Positions 36,053 to 44,446 of a stretch of DNA of 60,932 nucleotides are shown piece after piece. The stretch is taken from assembly GCF_030691015.1 (NCBI RefSeq), contig NZ_JAUYFF010000011.1, positions 1 through 60,932 on the forward strand. Direction: 5' to 3'. The notes under the pieces are model-generated. The model had not been told where the DNA came from and did no database searches. It saw only the letters and a program-made list of their open reading frames with translations. The translations under genes were made by a program, and so were the position numbers. The stretch's first letter is position 1. Every line of letters begins with the position of its first letter. The stretch comes from Sulfuricurvum sp. (GTDB lineage: Bacteria; Campylobacterota; Campylobacteria; Campylobacterales; Sulfurimonadaceae).

Positions 36053-36946
36053 TTACATTCCTTTTATAGTGTAGTTTTTCATAACATTCTCAAGACGCTT
36101 CATATTCTCATTGCTCGGAAGAACGAGAGGAAGACGATATTCGAGTGTATCGAGTAGCCCTGCGATGTACATTGCCGCTTTGATCATAACCGGATTGGAT
36201 TCGAGAAAGAGGGCTTTATTGATCGGGAAAAGCGCATCATTCAATGCTTTTGATCCTGCTAAATCACCAGAGAGCGCTTTGGCAACCAAATCACTTTTTA
36301 AATCGGGGAGGAGGTTGGAGGTTACCGAGGTGATCCCTGCACCGCCGCAGGCGAGAATCGCGTAATCGATCGCATCATCCCCGCTGAATACTTTGAGTTC
36401 CGGTCGGCGTGAGAGGAGTTCGATAGTACGCTCGATGCTCCCCGTCGCCTCTTTGATTCCGTAGATGTTTTTGACATCATCATAGAGACGGATAACGGTA
36501 TCGGCAGAGATATCGACGACCGTGCGCCCAGGAACGTTATAGAGCATGAAAGGCAACTCCGGAACCGATTCGGCAATGGCTTTGTAGTGCTGATAGAGCC
36601 CCTCTTGGGAGGGTTTATTGTAATACGGTGCGACAGAGAAAATCGCATCGACACCGCACCCTTGAGCCGTACGAGCCGCTTCGATCGCTTCTGCGGTTGA
36701 GTTGCTTCCTGCCCCTGCGAGGACTTTGGTGCTGGTTCCTTTGCACACGGCAACAGCGATCTCCATACAAATACGGTCTTCTTCGTAGCTGAGCGTTGCA
36801 CTCTCACCCGTTGTTCCTACGGGACAAACGGCATTTATTCCATTGTTGATTTGTCGTTGAATGAGATCAGCGTATTTTTGCTCATCCAATTTCCCGTTTT
36901 TAAACGGGGTGATGAGGGCGGTTGTTGAGCCAGTTACTAGATTCAT
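36053..36946 (-). CDS. dapA: 4-hydroxy-tetrahydrodipicolinate synthase
   Basis: The 297-residue TIM-barrel enzyme condenses pyruvate with aspartate semialdehyde for lysine and diaminopimelate synthesis. The Schiff-base Lys165 (YGIKEATGS), Tyr136 and Arg141 (YNVPGRT) and GTTGES (44-49) are present. Its ATG overlaps the M16 peptidase stop by 4 bases. Confidence 0.97.
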   Translation of the reverse strand: MNLVTGSTTALITPFKNGKLDEQKYADLIQRQINNGINAVCPVGTTGESATLSYEEDRICMEIAVAVCKGTSTKVLAGAGSNSTAEAIEAARTAQGCGVDAIFSVAPYYNKPSQEGLYQHYKAIAESVPELPFMLYNVPGRTVVDISADTVIRLYDDVKNIYGIKEATGSIERTIELLSRRPELKVFSGDDAIDYAILACGGAGITSVTSNLLPDLKSDLVAKALSGDLAGSKALNDALFPINKALFLESNPVMIKAAMYIAGLLDTLEYRLPLVLPSNENMKRLENVMKNYTIKGM

Positions 36947-38244
36947 TTTTGTCCTTTTCGGAGGATTAGCGTTGTTGATTTTTCAGGTTTGAGATACTCT
37001 TTTGCCACTTTTTGGATCTCTGAGGGTTTGAGTGCTTCGATCGCCGCTTCATACTGCATCAAAGGTGAGATATCACCGCGAGCGAGGTAGCTTCCGAACA
37101 AATCGGCTACCGAGGTGGAGCTCTCCAGTGAGTAGATAAAATCGGCTTTGGTGTTGATTTTAACTTTATCAAGCTCCGCTTTCTCTACCGGTTTCTCTTG
37201 GAGGGAACGGATGATTTTCCAAATCTCTTTTTCAACCTCTTCCGCTTTGACGCCGTTATTACAGACCGCTAAAAATAAAAATACGCCGGCATCGATATTT
37301 TCCATATTATAGGCATAAATTTGGTTGACAAGCCGCTTCTCATCGACCAATACGCGGCTCAAACGTGAGCTTTTACCGGAGCTGAGCATCTCACTGAGAG
37401 CCGAGAGTTTAGGTTGATCGGAGTGTTGAAAGTTAGGGATAGGAAAACTGATGGCGAGCATCTCCACTTCACTCTCTTTGTTCACTTCTACACGGCGTGC
37501 TCCGTCTTGTTCGGGCTCAAGTGTTTTGACGGTCGGTATATTGAGAGTATTGGGAACCGACGCGAAATGTTTCTCTGCCTCCTCGAAGACACGCTCGGGC
37601 TTAATGTCTCCCGTAACGATTAAAATGGCATTTTTCGGCTGATAATAGGTTTGATGAAAACTGCGGATATCCTCCAGTGTCCATGTTTGAATATCGTTCA
37701 TAAACCCGATCGGTGTCCAGTGGTAGGGATGATAGATGTAGGCGCTGTTAAACAGACGAAAATAGAGATATCCCATCGGATTGTTATCTGTTCTCCATCG
37801 ACGCTCTTCGGCAACGACGTTACGCTCAGGCTGGAACTCTTCATCTTTGAGGTTGAGATTTTGCATTAATTCAGAGAAGAGGGAGAGTGATTTACCGAGG
37901 TTTTCGGTACTTGATTTAATGTAATAGTGGGTGTAGTCAAATCCGGTCGAAGCGTTGTTCAGACCGCCGACACTTTTTACCTCTTCGTCAAACTCACCCG
38001 CTTTGAGGTTTTTTGTCGATTTGAAGTTCATGTGCTCGAGCATATGGGCGATTCCGCTTTTTCCCATCACTTCATTGCGGCTTCCCACTTTGTAAAAAAT
38101 ATCGGTAGAGATAACCTGTGAACCGTTATCCATGGGGATAGCAACGACTTGCAATCCGTTGGAGAGGGTTGAAGTTTCATAATGGGGCAGAGATGAGGCC
38201 ATAAGGGTTCCTAGAGACAAAATTGTTGCAATGAGGATTTTCAT
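36943..38244 (-). CDS. M16 family zinc peptidase
   Basis: The 433-residue protein starts with a signal peptide (MKILIATILSLGTLMASS), so it is exported. The inverted zinc motif HMLEH (67-71) and the third-ligand glutamate near 146-147 (VVAEERRWR) are present, so this is a catalytic M16 subunit. The C-terminal inactive-type repeat follows. The place between pyrD and dapA is conserved in Campylobacter. Natural substrates are not known. Confidence 0.93.
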   Translation of the reverse strand: MKILIATILSLGTLMASSLPHYETSTLSNGLQVVAIPMDNGSQVISTDIFYKVGSRNEVMGKSGIAHMLEHMNFKSTKNLKAGEFDEEVKSVGGLNNASTGFDYTHYYIKSSTENLGKSLSLFSELMQNLNLKDEEFQPERNVVAEERRWRTDNNPMGYLYFRLFNSAYIYHPYHWTPIGFMNDIQTWTLEDIRSFHQTYYQPKNAILIVTGDIKPERVFEEAEKHFASVPNTLNIPTVKTLEPEQDGARRVEVNKESEVEMLAISFPIPNFQHSDQPKLSALSEMLSSGKSSRLSRVLVDEKRLVNQIYAYNMENIDAGVFLFLAVCNNGVKAEEVEKEIWKIIRSLQEKPVEKAELDKVKINTKADFIYSLESSTSVADLFGSYLARGDISPLMQYEAAIEALKPSEIQKVAKEYLKPEKSTTLILRKGQK

Positions 38245-39299
38245 CGCCGATCTGCGCCGATTGCTTCGGTGATGGAGGTGAAGCCGTCCGATGCCAAAAG
38301 ATCGATCAAACCGCTGTTGATCTCTTCGATCACTTCGGGACCTTTGAAAATCAACGAGGTGTAGATTTGCACCAATGAGGCACCTGCACGAATGCGGCGG
38401 TATGCTTCCTCAGGTGTGCTGATTCCGCCGACGCTGATAAGGGTTGTTTTGCCGTAAAGTTCACGTGCAATCGCATCAAAAATATAGAAGCTTCGCTCGC
38501 GTAATACTTCACCGCTTAAGCCCCCGATATCTTCGGGTTCAGAGACCAGAGAGTAATCAATGGTGGTATTGGTAGCGATAATCCCGTCTGCTCCGCTCTC
38601 AACCGCGTGAACACAAAGGGCTACCGCTTGATCTTCAGACATATCGGGGGCGATTTTGAGCAAAATCGGTTTGCTGGTAAGGGCTTTGGCTTCGGCAAAG
38701 AGTTGGCTGATAAACGCTTCGTTTTGGAGATCGCGCAATCCCGGAGTGTTAGGGGAAGAGATGTTAATAACCATATAATCGGCGTACTCGTGGAGTGCTT
38801 TGATGAGGGTTGTGTAGTCTTTGATCGCTTTATCATCGGGGGTGATTTTGTTTTTTCCGATGTTGACACCGATAGGGGTGCTGAACGGATAGATATTTTT
38901 GAGACGGTGAGAGATACGGAAAAGGCCGTCGTTGTTAAATCCCATCGCGTTTTGAAGAGACTCCTCTTCGATATGTCTCCAAAGACGCGGGCGGGGATTT
39001 CCCTCTTGCGGTTTCGGGGTGAGAGTTCCGATCTCAGTAAAACCGAATCCCATAGACATAACGCCGTGAAACATCGTCGCATTTTTATCGAATCCTGCGG
39101 CAAGCCCGACAGGGTTAAGAAACGTACGTCCAAAAAGTTCTTGGGTAAGGGAAGGGTGGGTTACGAAATGTTTCGCCATCCAGCCGTTGAAGAGGGGGGG
39201 ACAAAAACTGGCACTGCGAAGAACTGCGGCGGCAAGCGTATGGGCGCTTTCGGGTTGAAGTTTAAAAAGCCAGGGTTTTAAAGATTCGTAATCAAACAT
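38241..39299 (-). CDS. pyrD: Dihydroorotate dehydrogenase (quinone), class 2
   Basis: This is the 352-residue FMN enzyme of pyrimidine synthesis, membrane-associated and quinone-linked. The N-terminal helical extension (ESLKPWLFKLQPESAHTLAA) and the catalytic-Ser loop NISSPNTPGLRDLQ mark class 2. VGLAAGFDKNA and SVGGISTPEEAYRRI are flavin-binding segments. It overlaps the M16 gene by 4 bases, beginning a tight pyrD-M16-dapA-fabL run. Confidence 0.96.
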   Translation of the reverse strand: MFDYESLKPWLFKLQPESAHTLAAAVLRSASFCPPLFNGWMAKHFVTHPSLTQELFGRTFLNPVGLAAGFDKNATMFHGVMSMGFGFTEIGTLTPKPQEGNPRPRLWRHIEEESLQNAMGFNNDGLFRISHRLKNIYPFSTPIGVNIGKNKITPDDKAIKDYTTLIKALHEYADYMVINISSPNTPGLRDLQNEAFISQLFAEAKALTSKPILLKIAPDMSEDQAVALCVHAVESGADGIIATNTTIDYSLVSEPEDIGGLSGEVLRERSFYIFDAIARELYGKTTLISVGGISTPEEAYRRIRAGASLVQIYTSLIFKGPEVIEEINSGLIDLLASDGFTSITEAIGADRR

Positions 39300-39361
39300 A
39301 CCATCCGCCTCATCGTGATTAAAGTTGCCGCGATTATACTCAAAAAAGGATTAATAGGGGA

Positions 39362-41092
39362 TTATTCGCCCATTTTCCCTGCAAGACGGCGGTAATTTTC
39401 GGAGGTTTCGAGAAGCTCTCGGTGGGTTCCGCGAGCGATAATGTGCCCCTCTTCAAAATACAAAATAATGTCGGCATGTTCAATCGTACTGAGGCGGTGG
39501 GCGATGATCAGGGTGATTTTATCCTGAGCATACGATTGTAATGCCTCTTGTATACGTTTTTCGCTTTCATTATCGAGCGCACTGGTCGCTTCATCCAATA
39601 TAAGGAGGGAGGCGTGTTTGTAGATCGCTCGGGCAATAGCGATACGCTGACGCTGACCGCCTGAGAGATTGGCACCGAACTCTTGCATGATCGTGTGTAT
39701 ACCCTCAGAAAGAGCCGATGCAAATTCGAGTGCATCCGCTTTTTGCAGAGCACTTTTGACCCTCTCTTCATCGATCTCATGGCCGTACGCTACGTTGGCC
39801 GCCAAGGTATCTTGGAGGATGTAGACCCGCTGTGATACGGCGGCGATTTGGTTACGGAGAGAGTTTTGCGTATATATCTTGAGATTATTTTGATTAAGGG
39901 ATACGGTTCCTTCTGTAGGGTCGTAAAAGCGCAGCAGCAGATTCACCAAAGAACTTTTTCCTCCGCCGCTTTGACCTACGAGGGCAACGGTCTGCCCTGC
40001 GCTGATAGAGACGTTGATATGCGACAGTGCGGTTTTATCGCCGAAATTGAGGCTCACGTCGTCGAATCGGACTTCTTTGATCGCTTCATCCAGCGAGCGT
40101 GTACCGTCTTTGATCTCGTTTTCAATATCGAAAATATGGAATACCCGCTCGCTGGCGGCCTGAGCATCTTGAATTTTACTGTAGATGGCACTGACCCGAC
40201 GAAGGGGCTGAAATACGAGTCCGACAGCGGTTAAAAAAGCGGTGAATTCTCCGACGCTCATCGCTCCCGAATAGACCTGCTGCCCTCCGACGAAGATAAC
40301 GCACGCGAGACCTATAGAGGCTATAATCTCCATCAGCGGTGAGACCAGTTCGCTCGTGTAGGTCGATTTCATATTGAGTTTGAAAAACTGCTCATTTTCA
40401 TTTTTAAACCGTGTTACTTCATACCGCTCCGTCGCATTGGCTTTGATAATTTCACTGTTGTTGAACACTTCGGTTAAACGGGTCATCAAATCGGCATTTT
40501 TTTCCTGAGATCGGTGTGAGAGCCGTTTAAGGCGTTTGGTGATCTTAATGATGGGAAAGATGAGTACCGGCATGACAAACAGTGCCCAAAACGCGAGTGT
40601 CGCATTGAGATAAATAACATATCCGACAAGGGCAACCACCGTGAGACTCTCACGGACCAGTTCGGGCATCATGGTAGAGACAAAATACTGAATACGGGCG
40701 ATGTCGTTGGTGATTCGGGAGATGAGCTCTCCGCTGCGATTGGTATAGAGAAACTGCATATCCATATGGACGATTTTATCGAGTAGGTTTTCGCGAAGAC
40801 GGGAGACGATGTGCATACCGATATAGGTGTTATACACCGCTTGCAAATAACGGCCGAGCGATTTGATGACATAAATCCCTACCAACAAAGCGGGGATGAT
40901 ATAGAGCATATCGGCTTCTTTTTTAATGAACATATTGTCCATCAGCGGCTGCATGATTTGAGCCGTCCCTGCCGTTGCCGTTACGGTGAGGAGTATCCCG
41001 ATGAGTACCATCACATATTGGAATTTATATCCCCGTATATAAGGCCAGTACCGTTTGTAAATTTCACTGAATTTCAATCGCGCATCTCCCAA
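39362..41092 (-). CDS. MsbA-type ABC exporter
   Basis: The 576-residue half-transporter has six TM helices (about 20-310) and one nucleotide-binding domain: Walker A GQSGGGKSS (K379), signature LSGGQRQR and Walker B LLILDEATSALD. Its place between cysS and pyrD is that of msbA in Campylobacter, so lipid A or lipooligosaccharide flipping is likely (inference). Its start overlaps the end of cysS by 19 bases. Confidence 0.88.
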   Translation of the reverse strand: MGDARLKFSEIYKRYWPYIRGYKFQYVMVLIGILLTVTATAGTAQIMQPLMDNMFIKKEADMLYIIPALLVGIYVIKSLGRYLQAVYNTYIGMHIVSRLRENLLDKIVHMDMQFLYTNRSGELISRITNDIARIQYFVSTMMPELVRESLTVVALVGYVIYLNATLAFWALFVMPVLIFPIIKITKRLKRLSHRSQEKNADLMTRLTEVFNNSEIIKANATERYEVTRFKNENEQFFKLNMKSTYTSELVSPLMEIIASIGLACVIFVGGQQVYSGAMSVGEFTAFLTAVGLVFQPLRRVSAIYSKIQDAQAASERVFHIFDIENEIKDGTRSLDEAIKEVRFDDVSLNFGDKTALSHINVSISAGQTVALVGQSGGGKSSLVNLLLRFYDPTEGTVSLNQNNLKIYTQNSLRNQIAAVSQRVYILQDTLAANVAYGHEIDEERVKSALQKADALEFASALSEGIHTIMQEFGANLSGGQRQRIAIARAIYKHASLLILDEATSALDNESEKRIQEALQSYAQDKITLIIAHRLSTIEHADIILYFEEGHIIARGTHRELLETSENYRRLAGKMGE

Positions 41093-42471
41093 AAAGTTCC
41101 CTCGGTCGTATCCATAATCGAGACTCCTAAAGCGGTAAGCTCATCGCGAATCGCATCGGACGTTGCAAAATCTTTGGCTTTTTTGGCCTCACTCCGTTTT
41201 TCGATCAAATCATCGATTTTTGCTTTTGCCGCATCATCCAACCCGAATTGGAAATACCCATACGGATTTTGTCCTCCGAAACCTAATACCGTTTCGACGG
41301 TCGTGAGGGCGGAGAGGAGAACTTGGCGATAGGTTTTATCTTTGGGATTGGTATCGAGTGCGTCATTGGCTGAACTGATTAGCTCATCGATGAGGGCATA
41401 GGCACGCGAGACATTGAGATCATCCCCCAAAGCTTCAAGAAGATTCTTTTTAAATTCGGTATCGATAGTTTCGGCACTAAGTCCGAAGAGCCGTTTTTTG
41501 AGGCGATAGAGGCGATCAAGACGTCGTTTGGACGCGATCAAATCCTCTTCGTTGAAGTTGAAATCTCCCCGATAATGGGTGCTGAGGAGGTAGAAGCGTA
41601 ATACTTCGCCATCATAGCTTTTGAGGGCATCTTTGAGGAAAAAACTGTTCCCCAAACTCTTGGACATTTTCTCACCGCCGATCGTGACGAATCCGTTGTG
41701 CATCCAGTATTTCGCCAATTCATGGTTCGTTGCACAGCGGGTTTGCGCCGCTTCGTTTTCGTGGTGGGGGAAGAGGAGATCCGCTCCGCCTCCGTGGATG
41801 TCGATGGCATAGTCACCGACATGGGGACTCACGTAGCGCTCGATCATCGCCGAACACTCCAAATGCCACCCCGGACGACCGCGACCAAACGGTGAATCAA
41901 AGGCAACCCCATCATCATGCACCGCTTTCCAAAGGGCGAAATCGGCTTCATTGCGTTTTTCGGAAACTCTCTCGACACGGCTGACGTTCTCCATACTTTG
42001 ACGGTTGGAGAGGGAGAGGTAGTTTGTATCGCTTTGGGTATCGAAATAGATATCACCGTTTTGAATCGTATAGGCGTGTTTTTTGTCGAGGAGACGCTGA
42101 ATCATCTCCGCCATCGCATCGATCGATTCGGTCGCTTTAGGCTCTAGTGTCGGTTTTTGGACGCCGATCGCTTCCATATCGCGATGGTAGGCCGCAGTGT
42201 AGCGCTCAGCGATTTCGGTTGTGCTGATCCCTAGTTCACGTGCTTTATTGATGATCTTATCGTCGATATCGGTGATATTGCGGGCGAAGAGGACGTCATA
42301 CCTCTCCGCTTCCAAAACACGGCGAAGCAGATCAAACACCAAGGCACTCTTGGCATGTCCCAAATGGGCATCGTCATAGACCGTCGGGCCGCAGACGTAG
42401 AGGGAGACTTTCCCCTCTTGGAGCGGTATAAAAGGTAGTTTTGTTTTTTGGACGCTGTCGTATATGGTCAT
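41074..42471 (-). CDS. cysS: Cysteinyl-tRNA synthetase
   Basis: This is a 465-residue class I synthetase with the HIGH-type motif HLGH (36-39), the zinc ligand Cys27 in YVCGPTVYDD, GWHLECSAM, and KMSKSLGNS near residue 270. The C-terminal helical anticodon-binding region ends GTFWEMRD. It lies 15 bp after murJ on the same strand. Confidence 0.97.
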   Translation of the reverse strand: MTIYDSVQKTKLPFIPLQEGKVSLYVCGPTVYDDAHLGHAKSALVFDLLRRVLEAERYDVLFARNITDIDDKIINKARELGISTTEIAERYTAAYHRDMEAIGVQKPTLEPKATESIDAMAEMIQRLLDKKHAYTIQNGDIYFDTQSDTNYLSLSNRQSMENVSRVERVSEKRNEADFALWKAVHDDGVAFDSPFGRGRPGWHLECSAMIERYVSPHVGDYAIDIHGGGADLLFPHHENEAAQTRCATNHELAKYWMHNGFVTIGGEKMSKSLGNSFFLKDALKSYDGEVLRFYLLSTHYRGDFNFNEEDLIASKRRLDRLYRLKKRLFGLSAETIDTEFKKNLLEALGDDLNVSRAYALIDELISSANDALDTNPKDKTYRQVLLSALTTVETVLGFGGQNPYGYFQFGLDDAAKAKIDDLIEKRSEAKKAKDFATSDAIRDELTALGVSIMDTTEGTFWEMRD

Positions 42472-42486
42472 GGGTTTCCTGCTAAT

Positions 42487-43890
42487 TTATCGTATCCATT
42501 GTATCAAAAAGGTGTTTAAACTATAAAAAGCCGCTCCGAAACCGAGCGTTCCGAGGACAAAATAGAGGCTGAAACGGGTTTTGAGAAGATCAAAAAAGAT
42601 CTTCCATCCCACCGCTTGGATGGTGAGGATAAACTGCACCGCACCGCCGATACTCCCTGCCAATGCCAAACCTGCCGCCCCCATCGATTGCATCAAAATA
42701 ACCGAGAAAATCAGATTGATCACGAGGGAGATGACGGCAATCTTCGCCGCTTTGAGATGTTTGTGCTGGGCGTAGAGGTACATCGAAAAGAGCTTTGCCA
42801 ACCCAAAAGGGATAAGTCCCACCATATACATTTGCAAGACGCTTGCGGTATTGAGGGTATCTTCGATATCAAACGCTCCCCGCTCAAACAACAGCCAAAT
42901 GATCGGTTCCGCGAGCAAAATCCCCCCTAAAACGGAGAGACCCAGCAGGGCGTTGAGAAGCCAAAACGATTTGTGGAGGTTCTCGAATGCGAGTTCGTTA
43001 TTGCCGTTATTGATCGCTTTGGCGATTTTGGGAAACAGCGCCGTAGTGATAGCGAGGGCGATGATGGCGAAAGGGAGCTGAAAAATACGGTTGGCGTAAA
43101 AGAGATACGATACCGAACCCGCCGCTAAAAACGAGGCGAGAGAGGTGTCAATAAACGAGGCGATTTGCGCCGTGGAGTTCCCGACGACCGAGGGGATAAA
43201 GAGCGATTTGAATTTCGATTCCTCTTCTTTGACATCTTTGGTTTTACGGTATTTCCATCCGCCGACTAACACTTTCATCAGCCCTTGTTGACGTATAGCG
43301 TAGAGGTGGGTAGCCACTTGGAGAAGCCCTCCGATGAGGATGGAGAAACTGAGGGCGTAAACGATGGTCTGAGGGTCGGAGTTGGTAAAGAGGATCAGGG
43401 CGACGATCATCGCGATATTGAGCCAGACGGTCGAAAAAGCAGTGGTGAAAAAATGCTCTTTATGTTGTAACAGTGAGCCTAAAAAGGTGACGATAAAGAT
43501 GAGATCCAAATACCAAAAGTTGATCGCGGTCAGCGGAGCGGTTTTGGAGATAAGATCATGCCCCCAATCCCACGCCAACATTTTGGTAAAAAACCCGGGG
43601 AAGAGGGTGACGAGAAAAGAGAGGAAAACGATAAACACCATAAAACGGATGAAGATAGCGACGGCAAAGACACTTTTTTGATTCGAGGCGATGTAAGAGG
43701 GCATAAAACTTTGGGTAAACGAACCCTCCGCGAAGATACGGCGGAAGAGATTCGGGAATTTAAACGCCATTAAAAAGATATCACTCCACATATTGGCACC
43801 CAACACGGACGTCATCAGAATATCGCGTCCCAGACCCGTTACACGGGAGATAAGGATACCAAAAGAGTTGGAGAATATCGATTTAAACAT
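42487..43890 (-). CDS. murJ: Lipid II flippase MurJ
   Basis: The 467-residue MOP-superfamily protein has the typical start SNSFGILISRVTGLGRDILM and FRRIFAEGSFTQSFMPSY, and around 12-14 hydrophobic helices. It moves lipid II across the inner membrane. It is the first gene of the murJ-cysS-msbA run. Confidence 0.95.
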   Translation of the reverse strand: MFKSIFSNSFGILISRVTGLGRDILMTSVLGANMWSDIFLMAFKFPNLFRRIFAEGSFTQSFMPSYIASNQKSVFAVAIFIRFMVFIVFLSFLVTLFPGFFTKMLAWDWGHDLISKTAPLTAINFWYLDLIFIVTFLGSLLQHKEHFFTTAFSTVWLNIAMIVALILFTNSDPQTIVYALSFSILIGGLLQVATHLYAIRQQGLMKVLVGGWKYRKTKDVKEEESKFKSLFIPSVVGNSTAQIASFIDTSLASFLAAGSVSYLFYANRIFQLPFAIIALAITTALFPKIAKAINNGNNELAFENLHKSFWLLNALLGLSVLGGILLAEPIIWLLFERGAFDIEDTLNTASVLQMYMVGLIPFGLAKLFSMYLYAQHKHLKAAKIAVISLVINLIFSVILMQSMGAAGLALAGSIGGAVQFILTIQAVGWKIFFDLLKTRFSLYFVLGTLGFGAAFYSLNTFLIQWIR

Positions 43891-43924
43891 AGTTTATATC
43901 AAGCCCTGAAATAGATTTGATGCA

Positions 43925-43930
43925 ATTTTA
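43925..43930 (-). promoter_or_regulatory. Probable -10 box (gcTAAAAT) of the murJ operon
   Basis: On the minus strand GCTAAAATTGC places TAAAAT 34 bases before the murJ ATG, the same type of element as at efp and fapA copy 2. Confidence 0.4.
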
Positions 43931-43972
43931 GCTGATATGGGATTAAAAGTCATCGGAGTAGGGTATTTCGTC

Positions 43973-43993
43973 ATTCCCGACTTGATCGGGAAT
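43973..43993. repeat. Dispersed palindromic repeat (ATTCCCGA...TCGGGAAT)
   Basis: Perfect 8-bp arms with a 5-base centre, in the context GTCATTCCCGACTTGATCGGGAATCC. I know this type as a widely dispersed intergenic repeat in many bacterial genomes. It marks the left side of the AT-rich island. Confidence 0.6.
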
Positions 43994-44140
43994 CCAGTTT
44001 TTGAAAGGGTAGTTATGTGAATAGTCTAATCAAATTATTGGTAAAAATTCGATGTATTTTTAAAAAAATTATTAAATTTAAATTTTTATATATATAATGT
44101 TTTTTTTCGATGATTTTTATCAATATAAAAAAGGATAATT

Positions 44141-44446
44141 ATGACTAAAATTATAAAATTCACTGATGGACTCGATGTTGAGATTGAAATCAATGAAAAT
44201 CAAGCGCATGAAATTGCTGATCATTCTGTCATCAATGCATCAATAGATCAAGTTCAAACTTTTTTAAAAAAAGTAATGCAACCTTTTAGTAATACATACA
44301 AAGAGCTAAGTAAAGATATGAATATTGACTCTACCAAAATATCTATAGGTGTAAAAGTTGGGATAGAGGGGAATTTTATTTTGGCTAAAAGTAGTGCTGA
44401 GGCAAATATTCAAGTTGAAATGACATTGAGACCAATCAATGCTTAA
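44141..44446 (+). CDS. Trypco1-like (CU044_2847-type) small protein
   Basis: The 101-residue protein is predicted all-cytoplasmic. It starts with beta-strand-like MTKIIKFTDGLDVEIEIN, has a central helix (IDQVQTFLKKVMQPFSNTYKEL) and ends in a strand-rich segment (ISIGVKVGIEG, IQVEMTLRP). Short proteins of this shape form the trypsin-co-occurring domain 1 group, encoded beside or fused to trypsin-like peptidases and STAND ATPases in conflict systems. The family call rests on pattern and context, not an alignment. AAAGGA precedes the ATG, and its end overlaps the next gene by 8 bases. Base composition is strongly AT-rich. Confidence 0.6.
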   Translation: MTKIIKFTDGLDVEIEINENQAHEIADHSVINASIDQVQTFLKKVMQPFSNTYKELSKDMNIDSTKISIGVKVGIEGNFILAKSSAEANIQVEMTLRPINA